From assembly GCA_900769475.1 (NCBI GenBank), contig CAAGGQ010000230.1:20660-84659 (forward strand): 64,000 nt of DNA, written 5' to 3'. Positions within the stretch are counted from its first letter, which is position 1, and each line of letters starts with the position of its first letter. Positions 29,186 to 38,286 of this stretch are shown here, in pieces. Source of the stretch: Clostridia bacterium. GTDB taxonomy: Bacteria > Bacillota > Clostridia > Oscillospirales > CAG-272. A model generated the notes under the pieces. It was given only the letters and a program-made list of their open reading frames with translations, ran no database searches and was not told where the DNA came from. The position numbers were made by a program, and so were the translations under genes.

Positions 29186-30598
29186 ATGAATACCGATATT
29201 ATTATCGTTGGTGCGGGTCCCGCGGGGATCTTTACCGCATTGGAGCTTTTGCGCAAGGGAAGCAAACAGAAGATCGTCATCGTGGAAAAGGGAAGAGCGG
29301 TGGAGGATCGTAGCTGTCCCAAGGAAAAGACCGGCCGTTGCATGAATTGCAAGCCTTACTGTCATATTACCACAGGTTTTTCGGGCGCGGGAGCGTTCTC
29401 GGACGGAAAGCTTTCTTTGAGCTGTGAGGTGGGCGGCGATCTTCCCAACCTTCTTGGGGCCGATGTTGTACAAAAGGTCACCGATTATACCGACACCATC
29501 TATCTGGAGTTTGGTGCCGATACCCACGTGGAGGGCGCCGAGATCAATGATGAGGTCAAGGAGATCCGCAAGCGCGCCATTCGTGCAGGACTAAAGCTGG
29601 TGGATTGTCCCATTCGTCACCTGGGCACCGAGAAGGCGCACCAACTGTATTGGGATATTGAAAAGTACTTGCAGGATCACGGCGTGGAGATCTATTTTGG
29701 CTGTGAGTGCCGGGATCTTTTACTGGAGGGAGACCGTTGCCTTGGCGTGATCGTTGCCCATCAGAAGGGCGAAACCGAACAGATCCGTGCCAAGCACACC
29801 ATCATTGCTACGGGACGCCGCGGTGCCGACTGGCTGGAAAAGCTGTGCGGCGAGCATAACATTGCTCATCTGCCCGGTACCGTGGACATTGGTGTTCGCG
29901 TGGAGGTACGGAACGAGATCATGGAAAAGGTCAACAAGGTTCTGTACGAGTCCAAGCTCATCGGTTATCCCGCCCCCTTCAAAAACAAGGTGCGTACTTT
30001 CTGTCAAAATCCCGGCGGCTTTGTCAGCCAGGAGAATTACGATAACGATCTGGCCGTGGTGAACGGACACTCCTACAAGGAGCGTAAATCTGACAATACT
30101 AACCTGGCCATTCTTTGCTCTCACAACTTCTCGGTGCCCTTCAATAAGCCCATCGAGTATGCGCAAAAGGTTGGCGAGCTGACCAATATGCTGGGCGCGG
30201 GTCACATCATGGTGCAGCGCTTTGGCGATATTTTGGATGGGAAACGTACCTGGCAAAAGGAATTGGCGCAGTCCAACGTTCGTCCCACGCTTCCCGATGC
30301 GGTGGCAGGTGATATTACCGCGGCTATGCCGTACCGTGCCATGACCAACATCATCAACTTTATCCAGGCCATGGATCAGGTGGTTCCCGGCTTTGCTTCT
30401 TACGAAACGTTGCTGTATTCTCCCGAGCTGAAGTTCTACAGCAATCGCGTAAAGATGGATGAGCGTCTGAACACCAACATCGAGGGCTTGCATTGCCTGG
30501 GTGACTCCAGCGGCTGGACCCGTGGGCTGATGATGGCCTCGGTGATGGGCGTGATCATGGGGCGCATCCTGGCGGAAGAAGAACATGCCGCACGGTAA
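29186..30598 (+). CDS. FAD-dependent oxidoreductase (Rossmann-type)
   Basis: Flavoprotein (470 aa) of the NAD(P)/FAD-dependent oxidoreductase superfamily. The dinucleotide-binding GAGPAG lies at about residue 9, and the C-terminal FAD motif is LHCLGDSSGWTRGLMMA. A Cys-rich stretch RCMNCKPYCHITTGFSGAG (about 50-68) is characteristic of this uncharacterised family and might hold a metal or redox centre. The substrate is unknown. The start at 29186 has GAAAGGA about 10 bases upstream. The gap to the next start is 15 bases, so it is cotranscribed with the SGNH hydrolase. Confidence 0.82.
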   Translation: MNTDIIIVGAGPAGIFTALELLRKGSKQKIVIVEKGRAVEDRSCPKEKTGRCMNCKPYCHITTGFSGAGAFSDGKLSLSCEVGGDLPNLLGADVVQKVTDYTDTIYLEFGADTHVEGAEINDEVKEIRKRAIRAGLKLVDCPIRHLGTEKAHQLYWDIEKYLQDHGVEIYFGCECRDLLLEGDRCLGVIVAHQKGETEQIRAKHTIIATGRRGADWLEKLCGEHNIAHLPGTVDIGVRVEVRNEIMEKVNKVLYESKLIGYPAPFKNKVRTFCQNPGGFVSQENYDNDLAVVNGHSYKERKSDNTNLAILCSHNFSVPFNKPIEYAQKVGELTNMLGAGHIMVQRFGDILDGKRTWQKELAQSNVRPTLPDAVAGDITAAMPYRAMTNIINFIQAMDQVVPGFASYETLLYSPELKFYSNRVKMDERLNTNIEGLHCLGDSSGWTRGLMMASVMGVIMGRILAEEEHAAR

Positions 30599-30613
30599 AT
30601 GGGAGCGATTGCC

Positions 30614-31690
30614 ATGGGAATTGAAAAAATAGATTCTAACTTTGCTACTGCTCAGATCACGGCAGAGGGAGAAAAGGTACTTTATACCCTCCCTTGCGCC
30701 CCCTTTGATCTCTACGGTGTATTTTTTGATGAGAAAAATCATCGGTTTGTTCGTATGGATCTCGACGTGGCACAGAATGTCAGCGATAAAGTATGCCATC
30801 TTTCCAAGCACACCTCCGGTGGGCGAGTGCGCTTTTCTACCGATTCCACCTTCTTTGGAGTAACGGTGGCCTACGATACTTTTAACCGAATGTCCCATAT
30901 GCCTCTTTTGGGCTCCTCCGGTATGACCCTTCTGGAGGAGAAAGAGAACGGTGAGGTTCGTCTGATCCACAGCGTTCAGCCCTCCTATCGCAAGGAAACG
31001 GGGTATACCTCGTCGGTAAAGCTTCGCGGAGGTAAGATGCGGAATTATATTCTGTATTTCCCGCTTTATAACTTTATCAGTTCGCTTCAGATCGAGCTGG
31101 ATGCAGGCGCGCAGATCGCCGGAGGAAGGAAATATAAGGACGAACTGCCGATCCTGTATTACGGCTCCTCCATCACCCAAGGCGGATGCGCCAGCCGTCC
31201 CGACAACTGCTACCAAGCGTTGATCTCCAAGTGGAACAACATCGATTATATCAATCTTGGTTTTAGCGGAAACGGTAAGGGAGAGCAGGCCATGGCGGAG
31301 TATTTGGGACAGACCCCCTGTAGCCTTTTTGTTATGGACTACGATCACAACGCTCCCAACGCTGAACACCTGGAAAAAACGCATTTCCCGTTTTACGAAA
31401 CTTTCCGAAAGCTGCAACCCGATACGCCGATCCTGATGATCAGCATGCCGGATTGTGACCGAATTCCGGAACAGGCAAAGGAGCGCGAGGCGATCATTCG
31501 CAAGAGTTATCGCAAGGCAAAGGCACATGGTGATACCAACGTTTATTTCCTTTCTGGCAAAACCCTGTTTGGCAAGGAGGATCGCGTCAACTGCACCGTG
31601 GATCGCGTTCATCCAAACGATCTGGGCTTTTACCGCATGGCAAAGAAGATCTATCAAAAGATGAAGCAGATCGATAAAAAATTTCAATAA
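30614..31690 (+). CDS. SGNH/GDSL-family hydrolase
   Basis: Cytoplasmic esterase-like protein (358 aa). An N-terminal beta-sandwich (about residues 1-165) precedes the SGNH domain. Block I is YGSSITQGG with the nucleophile Ser, block II is GFSGNGKGE, block III is MDYDHNAPN and block V is DRVHPNDLG with Asp and His. Enzymes of this two-domain type often deacetylate sugars or glycans. The ATG at 30614 has GGGAGC about 8 bases upstream; the ATG at 30599 lies before it. A bidirectional terminator follows. Confidence 0.85.
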   Translation: MGIEKIDSNFATAQITAEGEKVLYTLPCAPFDLYGVFFDEKNHRFVRMDLDVAQNVSDKVCHLSKHTSGGRVRFSTDSTFFGVTVAYDTFNRMSHMPLLGSSGMTLLEEKENGEVRLIHSVQPSYRKETGYTSSVKLRGGKMRNYILYFPLYNFISSLQIELDAGAQIAGGRKYKDELPILYYGSSITQGGCASRPDNCYQALISKWNNIDYINLGFSGNGKGEQAMAEYLGQTPCSLFVMDYDHNAPNAEHLEKTHFPFYETFRKLQPDTPILMISMPDCDRIPEQAKEREAIIRKSYRKAKAHGDTNVYFLSGKTLFGKEDRVNCTVDRVHPNDLGFYRMAKKIYQKMKQIDKKFQ

Positions 31691-31699
31691 TGAAAGAAA

Positions 31700-31734
31700 T
31701 AGCGGAAGACGTTAAAATCTTCCGCTACTTTTTT
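31700..31734. terminator. Terminator between convergent SGNH genes
   Basis: 10-bp stem TAGCGGAAGA/TCTTCCGCTA with an 8-base loop and a T run on the plus strand. Confidence 0.88.
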
Positions 31735-32806
31735 ATTTGAATTGATATTCCCGATAGGCTTTTTCTTCCAGATACTGATCGATCAGCGTCTGAAGCCCCT
31801 TCATATCGCTTTCGGACTTGAAGATCTCGGGATAGTTGGTGGTAGCACCGTTGTAGGTGTAATATTTGCTTTTGAACTCCGAGAAGGTGCGCCAGGTGGT
31901 CTCGGCAAAATCGTAGGTCTGTCCCACGGCACTCTTGCCGGTGATGGCACAGTAGGTCATCAGCGTGGTGATATAGCCTGCCAGCTGATTGGGGTGGTAA
32001 CCGTCGGAGGCACTTTTGCAAACCGCAAAGCTGTTCTTATTGTAGCTTTGCAGAGCGCCGGGAACGGTAGTTTCTCCCTTGATCACGTCAGACACCAGCT
32101 TGCCCCAGTCCACAATGGTAAAGCCCCACTCCTCAATGGTTTTGAGGTTGTTGAGAATGTTGATGGGGAAGGTGGGGGAGACCGAAACGTTATGGGCGCC
32201 CGAGCTGCAAAGATAGACGAATTTGACGTTGGGATTTGCCGCTTGGAACATGTCCATGATGAAACGGATGTTGCCAAGGAAGCTTTCCTCGGTGGTAGCC
32301 GAAGCTCTTTCGCCGGAAACGATAACATAGTCGTAATTGCGGTCGGTGAGGTAGGAGAAGTGATCCTCGCCCTTGCAGCTCTTTTCGGCGTTGCATTTTC
32401 CCGAACAGAAGGAGCTCAGTCCGTGACCTCCAAAGGTAAAGTTGGTAACCGACACGTTCTCGCCGTTGGCTTTGCAGAGCTGATAGAAATAGCCCTTATC
32501 GTTCACGCGGTCGGATTGCTTCAAATAGGATGTGCTCTTTTCCAAAACCGTTTGTCCGTAATAAACGAAAGAGTCACCAATAAAAATAATTTTTTTGCCG
32601 TCCAATGAAATGACCTCCGGATCGTTTTGTTCAGGTTCTTTCTCTGTGGTAAGAGCTTCTGTAGGCTGTTCTGTAGGAGCTTCCGTGGGAGAAGAGGGGG
32701 AGGTGGTTGCTGATATTGTTGGATCAGAGGGGACATCTTGGCTACATCCAACCAGAAGAAGCGGAGCGCAAAGCAGGAACGCTAAGACAAGACACAATTT
32801 TTTCAT
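31733..32806 (-). CDS. SGNH-hydrolase lipoprotein
   Basis: Exported lipoprotein (357 aa): signal peptide with lipobox LVGC (about residue 21), a Ser/Thr/Pro/Glu-rich spacer (about 25-65), then an SGNH-type domain with IFIGDSFVYYG (Ser), FGGHGLSSF, and SDGYHPNQLAGY (Asp, His). It may be a surface deacetylase or esterase. Cys residues in CSGKCNAEKSC could form a disulfide or bind metal. The ATG at 32806 follows AAAGGA by 10 bases. It begins 26 bases after glnS on the same strand, so it is the last gene of that operon, and its C-terminus faces another SGNH gene across a shared terminator. Confidence 0.75.
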   Translation of the reverse strand: MKKLCLVLAFLLCAPLLLVGCSQDVPSDPTISATTSPSSPTEAPTEQPTEALTTEKEPEQNDPEVISLDGKKIIFIGDSFVYYGQTVLEKSTSYLKQSDRVNDKGYFYQLCKANGENVSVTNFTFGGHGLSSFCSGKCNAEKSCKGEDHFSYLTDRNYDYVIVSGERASATTEESFLGNIRFIMDMFQAANPNVKFVYLCSSGAHNVSVSPTFPINILNNLKTIEEWGFTIVDWGKLVSDVIKGETTVPGALQSYNKNSFAVCKSASDGYHPNQLAGYITTLMTYCAITGKSAVGQTYDFAETTWRTFSEFKSKYYTYNGATTNYPEIFKSESDMKGLQTLIDQYLEEKAYREYQFK

Positions 32807-32832
32807 AAAGATCAATTCCTTTTTCGAATAAA

Positions 32833-34488
32833 TTATTTCTTAGGAAAGCTATCCTTCAGTCCAACCACGCGGTTGAAGGTGTTGGCGTTCTTGGTATCCT
32901 TACAGAAATAGCCTACGCGAACAAACTGGAATCTTTCTCCTGCTGCAGCAGTTTCCAGGCTGGGCTCAACCATTGCTGTATCGACCTTGGAGAGTGAATC
33001 GGGATTCAGGAAGTCCAGATAGGTCTTTCCCTCGGGAACTTCTGCGGTGTTTTCAATGTTGAACAGTCGGTCATAGAGCATCATCGATGCAGGACGCGCG
33101 TATTTTGCAGAGAGCCAATGGATCGTTCCCTTGATCTTTCTGCCGTCTGCGGGCATTCCGTTTCCGGTTTCCAGATCTGCGGTGGCGTGAATGCACTTGA
33201 TACTGCCATCCTCGTTCTTTTCAATGCCGGCATATTTGATGATATAGCCGTTCATCAAACGAACCTCGCCATCCGGCTTCAAGCGGAAGAACTTGGGAGG
33301 CGGTACCTCTGCAAAGTCGTCGGCATCAATATAGATCTCGCGCGTCATGGGAAGTTGGCGCGTTCCGAGCTCGGGCTTTTGCGGATGGTTAGAGACGGTG
33401 AGCATTTCCTCGCGATCCTCGGGGTAGTTGTCGATGATCACCTTGATGGGATTGACCACCGCGATACGGCGAGGCGCGTTCTCGTTGAGATCATCGCGCA
33501 CGCAGGCCTCCAGCTGACGCACGTCCACGGTATGGTCGGTGTTGGTTACACCCGCTTCTCTGACAAAGGTAAAGAGGGCATTGGGGGTATATCCGCGGCG
33601 GCGAAGTGCGCAAAGCGTGGGGAGACGGGGATCATCCCAGCCGTCTACGTAATTTTCTTCCACCAGTTGGCGGAGATAACGCTTGGACATCACCGTGTAG
33701 GTAATGTTCATGCGACCGAATTCCCATTGATGAGGCTTTTGTGCAAAGCCGATCTTATTGACTACCCAGTCATAAAGGGGACGGTGGTTACGGAATTCGC
33801 TGGAACAGAGAGAGTGGGTAATTCCTTCAAGAGCGTCCTGAATCGGATGCGCAAAGTCATACATGGGGTAAACACACCACTCATCTCCTTGGCGGTGATG
33901 GTGGATATGCTTGATGCGGTAAATGACGGGATCGCGCAGATAGGGGTTGTCGGAAGAGGGATCGATCTTTGCGCGGAGCGTGCGTGCACCGTCGGGGAAT
34001 TCGCCGTTCTTCATTCTTTCAAAGAGCGCAAGATTTTCCTCCACCGAACGGTTACGATAGGGAGATTCCTTGGAAGCGATCGCGCGGTCGGTTCCCTTGT
34101 AGTCGGCAAGATCGTCCTTGGAGAGGTCGCAAACGTAAGCGTCACCCTGCTTGATCAGCTGAACGGCAAACTCGTAGCATTTTCCAAAATAGTCCGAGCC
34201 GTAGAATACGCCGCCTGTGGGGGCTGCGCCCAACCACTCCAAATCCTCACGGATCGAGCGTACGAATTCGTCCGACTCCTTTGCGGGGTTCGTGTCATCG
34301 TAACGCAGATTGAAAAGACCGTTGTATTTGTTGGCAACGTCGGTGTTGATGCAGATTGCCTTGACCGAGCCGATGTGGAGATATCCGTTAGGCTCGGGAG
34401 GGAAGCGGGTGTGGATCTTCAGGTTGGGATCTTCGCGCAGATCCTCGTCGATAATGTCGTGAATAAAGTTTCTTTCAATTTCTGCCAT
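32833..34488 (-). CDS. glnS: Glutamine-tRNA ligase
   Basis: Class I synthetase (551 aa) that charges tRNA-Gln directly. The HIGH-like element is PPEPNGYLHIGSVKA (HIGS instead of HIGH), and the KMSKS equivalent is TVMSKRYL. The catalytic core extends to about residue 335, and the remainder is the anticodon-binding beta-barrel pair. Its presence means tRNA-Gln need not be made by the GatCAB route. The ATG at 34488 gives MAEIERNFIHDII; a TTG nine codons earlier overlaps the AAGGAAAGG. It lies 31 bases after gltX on the same strand. Confidence 0.95.
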   Translation of the reverse strand: MAEIERNFIHDIIDEDLREDPNLKIHTRFPPEPNGYLHIGSVKAICINTDVANKYNGLFNLRYDDTNPAKESDEFVRSIREDLEWLGAAPTGGVFYGSDYFGKCYEFAVQLIKQGDAYVCDLSKDDLADYKGTDRAIASKESPYRNRSVEENLALFERMKNGEFPDGARTLRAKIDPSSDNPYLRDPVIYRIKHIHHHRQGDEWCVYPMYDFAHPIQDALEGITHSLCSSEFRNHRPLYDWVVNKIGFAQKPHQWEFGRMNITYTVMSKRYLRQLVEENYVDGWDDPRLPTLCALRRRGYTPNALFTFVREAGVTNTDHTVDVRQLEACVRDDLNENAPRRIAVVNPIKVIIDNYPEDREEMLTVSNHPQKPELGTRQLPMTREIYIDADDFAEVPPPKFFRLKPDGEVRLMNGYIIKYAGIEKNEDGSIKCIHATADLETGNGMPADGRKIKGTIHWLSAKYARPASMMLYDRLFNIENTAEVPEGKTYLDFLNPDSLSKVDTAMVEPSLETAAAGERFQFVRVGYFCKDTKNANTFNRVVGLKDSFPKK

Positions 34489-34519
34489 TGTTTTATTCCA
34501 AAACCTTTCCTTCAAAAGA

Positions 34520-36199
34520 TCAGATCTTTTCGATCATATTTGCAATGCGTGCTCTCGTTTCATCCTCACCGAGAATCTGCATCACGGTGTAGAGGTCGGG
34601 GGCGTTGAGCTTTCCGGTCACGGCAACGCGCAGGAACATGCTCACATCGGCAATGTTACCGGGGAAGGCGGTGGGGTCTGCCTTGTAAGCCTTCATATCG
34701 TCGCAGTAGCCGATCTCGCGAGTCACGGTCTTGACCTTATCAAACCAGGCGTTCATATCGTCTGCGGAATCGTAGGAATCCAGGAAGAGGGACAAGGCCT
34801 TTTTTACAGTATCCTTATTATGCTCACCGGAGAAATCGTCAATCTGCTCGTAGTTGTAGAAGAAGCCCATGTAAGGCTTAACGTCCGCCCAAGTGGCAAA
34901 GTCTTTTCTCGGTTTTTTGCCGCCGCGACCAATGGCAAAGATGGTCTTTGCAAAGTCGGGAGAAGTCTGGAGTTGCTTGCCAAATGTGGGATCGAACTCC
35001 AGAGCCCAAGCCGTAACCTGCTCGTAGACCTCTTCGGCACTCATGCGAGAGATGACGTTTTTGCTGACGTCGTTCAGCTTGTTGAAATCAAACAGGCATC
35101 CCGAGGAGCTCATTTTCTTGATATTGAAGGGGAAGTCGGTGTAGGGCTTGTCGGGATTCTGCATATGCCACTCCTCGTAGTTGGAGTTGAGCAGGGTCAT
35201 GATATATTCGCAAACGCAGGCGGGGGCATAGCCCATACGGCTGTAGTCGTCCATGTTGGCGCCCATGTCGCGCTTGGAAAGCTTCTTCTTGTTGCCATTC
35301 TCGTCCAAACGCATGATCTGTGCGATGTGCATGTACTTGGGCATGCGGAAGCCCAGATAACGGAAGAGCATAATATGCTTTGCCAGGCTGGGGAGCCATT
35401 CCTCGCCGCGGATCACATGGGTGGTGCCCATGAGGTGATCGTCCACGGCGTGGGCAAAGTGGTAGGTGGGGATGCCGTCGGACTTAAGAAGAACGAAGTC
35501 CTCGTCATTTTCGGGAATCTCCAGCTTGCCCTTGATCAGATCGGTAAAGGGAGTCTTTTTGTCGGGATCTCCGTCGGCCAACAGACGCAGAACGAAGGGG
35601 TTGTCAGCCTTGAGGTTCTCCTCCACCTCTTCCATGGTGATGGCGCGTGCCTTGAGCATGGCTTCTTTTTGTGCCGTTTGATCCTCGTGCCAGTCCTTGG
35701 CCTTGATCTCGGCCTTCTTGTCCACAGCGTTCAGGGCGTCCAGTTCCTCTTGCGTAGTAAACACGGGGTAAGCCTTTCCTTCACTTACCAACTGCTTGGC
35801 GTATACGTGATAGATGGGGCCGCGCTGGCTCTGACGGTAAGGTCCGTAGATGCCCTTATCGCAAATGCCGCCGTCCTCGCCGATCACCGCACCCTCGTCA
35901 AAGTGAATTCCATAGTGTGCCAGGGTTTTGATCAAGCCCTCGGCTGCACCGTCCACCTCGCGCTTGGCGTCGGTATCTTCGATGCGAAGATAGAGAACAC
36001 CGCCGCTCTGGTGTGCCAATCGTTCCCCGATGGTGGTGGGGAAGAGACCGCCAAAGTGAACAAAGCCCGTGGGGCTGGGCGCAAAGCGGGTGACTTTTGC
36101 CCCTTCGGGAAGATTGCGGGGCGGGAATTGGGCTTCCATGTCCGCGGGGGTCTGAGAAACCTGTGGGAACAGAAGATCGGCAAGCTTTTGATAATCCAT
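34520..36199 (-). CDS. gltX: Glutamate-tRNA ligase
   Basis: Class I synthetase (559 aa, longer than the usual about 480-500). The HIGH element reads SPTGFVHFGGL (HFGG), with YLRIEDTD next. The KMSKS element is KKLSKRDMG. The signature SDGIPTYHFAHAVDDHLMG is present. The extra length lies in an insertion around residues 130-205 and a longer N-terminus. With glnS adjacent it is presumably the discriminating form. AAAGGA precedes the ATG; it follows the metallo-hydrolase gene by 36 bases and is probably in the same operon. Confidence 0.94.
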   Translation of the reverse strand: MDYQKLADLLFPQVSQTPADMEAQFPPRNLPEGAKVTRFAPSPTGFVHFGGLFPTTIGERLAHQSGGVLYLRIEDTDAKREVDGAAEGLIKTLAHYGIHFDEGAVIGEDGGICDKGIYGPYRQSQRGPIYHVYAKQLVSEGKAYPVFTTQEELDALNAVDKKAEIKAKDWHEDQTAQKEAMLKARAITMEEVEENLKADNPFVLRLLADGDPDKKTPFTDLIKGKLEIPENDEDFVLLKSDGIPTYHFAHAVDDHLMGTTHVIRGEEWLPSLAKHIMLFRYLGFRMPKYMHIAQIMRLDENGNKKKLSKRDMGANMDDYSRMGYAPACVCEYIMTLLNSNYEEWHMQNPDKPYTDFPFNIKKMSSSGCLFDFNKLNDVSKNVISRMSAEEVYEQVTAWALEFDPTFGKQLQTSPDFAKTIFAIGRGGKKPRKDFATWADVKPYMGFFYNYEQIDDFSGEHNKDTVKKALSLFLDSYDSADDMNAWFDKVKTVTREIGYCDDMKAYKADPTAFPGNIADVSMFLRVAVTGKLNAPDLYTVMQILGEDETRARIANMIEKI

Positions 36200-36235
36200 G
36201 GTTGTGTATCCTTTCTTGAGTGGCCAATGGCCGTT

Positions 36236-36847
36236 TCAAATATCCAGTTTGTTGAGTGCCCGTTCCAGAGTGGTGGAGTCACCGTGGCCGGGATAGATGG
36301 GAAGATGTCCGGGAAGCTCCTTCAGAGAGAGCAGAGAACGCATCAGCGTAGCACCGTCGCCGCTGTAAAGATCAAAGCGCCCGTAGCCTCCGTCAAAGAG
36401 GGTGTCTCCTGTGATCAAAAATTCATCGTTGCACAGGTAGCACACCGAGCCGCAGGTGTGTCCGGGAGTGTGAAGCACTCGAATGGGCTCTTCTCCAAGC
36501 CACAGGGTTTGCCCGTCGATTAACCCTTCCTCGGGAGTGCGGTAGGCACGATCCATAAAGAAGAAATCCTGAAACGCATTTTTGTGGGAATCGGAGGGGA
36601 AATCCAACTCCGAGGTGTGGATCATGGCGGGGACACCGGTCTCCTGCCGCAAGCTATCCAAAGAAACGATGTGATCAAAATGCCCATGGGTCAAAAGAAT
36701 AAACCGCAGGGACGCACCTTCTTCCCGTAGCGCTTGAACCAGGGTTTTAGCGTCGGCACTGGGATCCACAATGGCCGCGTTGCCGCCGCTGATCAGCAGG
36801 TAGCAGTTGGAGCCCCAGGAGCCGGGATAAAGATTGCGGATACGCAA
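36236..36847 (-). CDS. MBL-fold metallo-hydrolase (glyoxalase II-like)
   Basis: Cytoplasmic metallo-beta-lactamase-fold hydrolase (203 aa). THGHFDH holds the metal-binding His/Asp set, with TPGHTCGSVCY, ITGDTLFDGGYGRFD and YPGHGDST supplying the rest. Glyoxalase II-like thioesterase or related detoxification is plausible; the substrate is unknown. I chose the TTG at 36847, 6-7 bases after AAAGGAGG, which yields the family-like N-terminus (Met)RIRNLYPGSWGSNCYLL. The in-frame ATG at 36877 is next to the predicted transcription start. It is the first gene of an operon with gltX, glnS and an SGNH lipoprotein. Confidence 0.85.
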   Translation of the reverse strand: MRIRNLYPGSWGSNCYLLISGGNAAIVDPSADAKTLVQALREEGASLRFILLTHGHFDHIVSLDSLRQETGVPAMIHTSELDFPSDSHKNAFQDFFFMDRAYRTPEEGLIDGQTLWLGEEPIRVLHTPGHTCGSVCYLCNDEFLITGDTLFDGGYGRFDLYSGDGATLMRSLLSLKELPGHLPIYPGHGDSTTLERALNKLDI

Positions 36848-36884
36848 GCCTCTCCCTCCTTTATTAAAAACAATCATTCATTCT

Positions 36885-36913
36885 ATTATAGCACATTTTC
36901 CTTTTATTGTCTA
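36885..36913 (-). promoter_or_regulatory. Promoter of MBL-gltX-glnS operon
   Basis: Minus strand: TAGACA, a 17-bp spacer and TATAAT. The predicted transcript begins near 36878. Confidence 0.78.
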
Positions 36914-36977
36914 CTGCTTTTTCAAAAAAACAGTCTTAATTTGCGCAAAAATATTTCGCATTTTTTCTTTCCGCCTA

Positions 36978-37006
36978 TTGACATCCCATCGCCCCTATGG
37001 TATAAT
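36978..37006 (+). promoter_or_regulatory. Consensus promoter of GntR/ABC operon
   Basis: TTGACA, a 17-bp spacer and TATAAT, about 50 bases before gntR. The -10 overlaps the first of two direct repeats. Confidence 0.88.
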
Positions 37007-37031
37007 ACAGTTGGAACAAATAATACAGTTG
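37002..37031 (+). promoter_or_regulatory. Direct-repeat operator candidate for the GntR regulator
   Basis: ATAATACAGTTG occurs at 37002-37013 and again at 37020-37031, 18 bases apart, with a further ATACAG at 37032. The first copy overlaps the -10 element, ideal for autorepression. Confidence 0.6.
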
Positions 37032-37055
37032 ATACAGAATGAAAGGAGGGAGCCC

Positions 37056-37412
37056 ATGACGTGGAATTTTTCGGGAAAGCATGACGTGTATCTGGAAATT
37101 GCCGAGCGGTACCGCCAGTACATTCAGCTGGGCGTGATCGCTTACGGTGAGCGGTTGCCTTCGGTGCGTACCGCGGCCACCGAGCTTGGTGTGAATCCCA
37201 ATACCATTGCCCGGGCGTATTCGGTGCTGGAAAGCGAGGGCTTTGTTCGCGCACTTCCCAAAAAAGGATTGTACGTGATCTGGCAGGGAAGCACCCCCGC
37301 TCCTACCATGGACGGGGAAAGCCGCGCGTATCTGGAATCCCTTCGTCAAAAGGGGATCCCCAAGGAATTGGTCATCGCTTGGATCGAGGAGGTGTATTCG
37401 GAAGATGATTGA
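37056..37412 (+). CDS. GntR-family (YtrA-type) transcriptional regulator
   Basis: Short repressor (118 aa). An N-terminal winged helix-turn-helix (about residues 5-75) contains YGERLPSVRTAATELGVNPNTIARAY, listed here in part only, and the C-terminal dimerisation tail is very short, as in the YtrA subfamily that controls ABC exporters. AAGGAGGG precedes the ATG. It overlaps the ATPase gene by 8 bases and heads a four-gene operon ending at 39858. It likely represses its own promoter through the direct repeats. Confidence 0.88.
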   Translation: MTWNFSGKHDVYLEIAERYRQYIQLGVIAYGERLPSVRTAATELGVNPNTIARAYSVLESEGFVRALPKKGLYVIWQGSTPAPTMDGESRAYLESLRQKGIPKELVIAWIEEVYSEDD

Positions 37413-38286
37413 GGTACGTTCTCTCTCTCACTCCCTGGGTGAGAAGCAGGTTTTGAAGGATGTGAATCTAACCCTGAAGGACGGAAGCGTCATGGGACTG
37501 GTGGGCATCAACGGCGCGGGAAAATCCACGCTGCTGCGATTGATCGCCGGAGTGTACTGTCCGGATCAGGGCGAGGTGCTGTGTGATGGAATTTCCACGC
37601 AGAGTGCTACGGCAAGGAAGGACATTTTCTTCCTGCCCGACGATCCTTATTATACGGTTTATACTACGGCACAAAGTCTGTGGCGCATGTATCGCGTCTT
37701 TTATCCCAACATGGACCGCGGTATCTGGCGGCAATGCTTGCAGGAGTTTGGCCTGGAGGAGCGCAAGCCGATCCGTACTTTTTCCAAGGGCATGAAACGG
37801 CAGCTTTACGTGGCGCTGGCCCTGGCGGCGCGCCCCAAGTATCTGCTTCTGGACGAGGCCTTTGACGGTCTGGATCCCTTGGCGCGTCTGCGCTTTAAGA
37901 AGGCTATCAACCGCGCCGTGGAGGAGGATGGCACCTCGGTGCTGATCTCCAGCCACTCCCTTCGTGAGCTGGAGGATTTTTGCGATTCCTATGCGCTCAT
38001 CGACCATATGACGGTATCCGATTCGGGAAGCCTGAGCGATCATTTGGGGCGGTTCTGCAAGTTCCAGCTGGCCTTTGCCGTGCCTGCCACGCGGGAAACC
38101 TTTCTGGGCTTTCCCGTTGCATCCCTGGAGCTGAGCGGTCGCTTTGCACGGGTGATCTTAAAGGGCGAGAAGGAAGCCATGCGAACCGCTTTGGAACGCC
38201 TTTCCCCCGTGATCATGGAGGAGATCCCCATGGACTTTGAGGAGCTCTTTATTTCGGAGGTAGGAGAAAGGGGGAATCTGCTGTGA
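37405..38286 (+). CDS. ABC transporter ATP-binding protein (YtrB-like)
   Basis: ATPase (293 aa) of a probable ABC exporter. Walker A is GINGAGKST, Walker B is YLLLDEAFDGLD, and the signature region is TFSKGMKRQLYVALAL (SKGM instead of SGGQ, usual in this subfamily). Its start overlaps gntR by 8 bases, and its end overlaps the permease by 4 bases, indicating tight coupling. The export substrate is unknown; YtrB-like systems respond to cell-wall antibiotics in Bacillus. Confidence 0.88.
   Translation: MIEVRSLSHSLGEKQVLKDVNLTLKDGSVMGLVGINGAGKSTLLRLIAGVYCPDQGEVLCDGISTQSATARKDIFFLPDDPYYTVYTTAQSLWRMYRVFYPNMDRGIWRQCLQEFGLEERKPIRTFSKGMKRQLYVALALAARPKYLLLDEAFDGLDPLARLRFKKAINRAVEEDGTSVLISSHSLRELEDFCDSYALIDHMTVSDSGSLSDHLGRFCKFQLAFAVPATRETFLGFPVASLELSGRFARVILKGEKEAMRTALERLSPVIMEEIPMDFEELFISEVGERGNLL

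Noticed and set aside
36834..37055. N-terminal extension of the GntR regulator
   Set aside because: It runs through a perfect promoter and operator repeats; the ATG at 37056 has a strong ribosome binding site.
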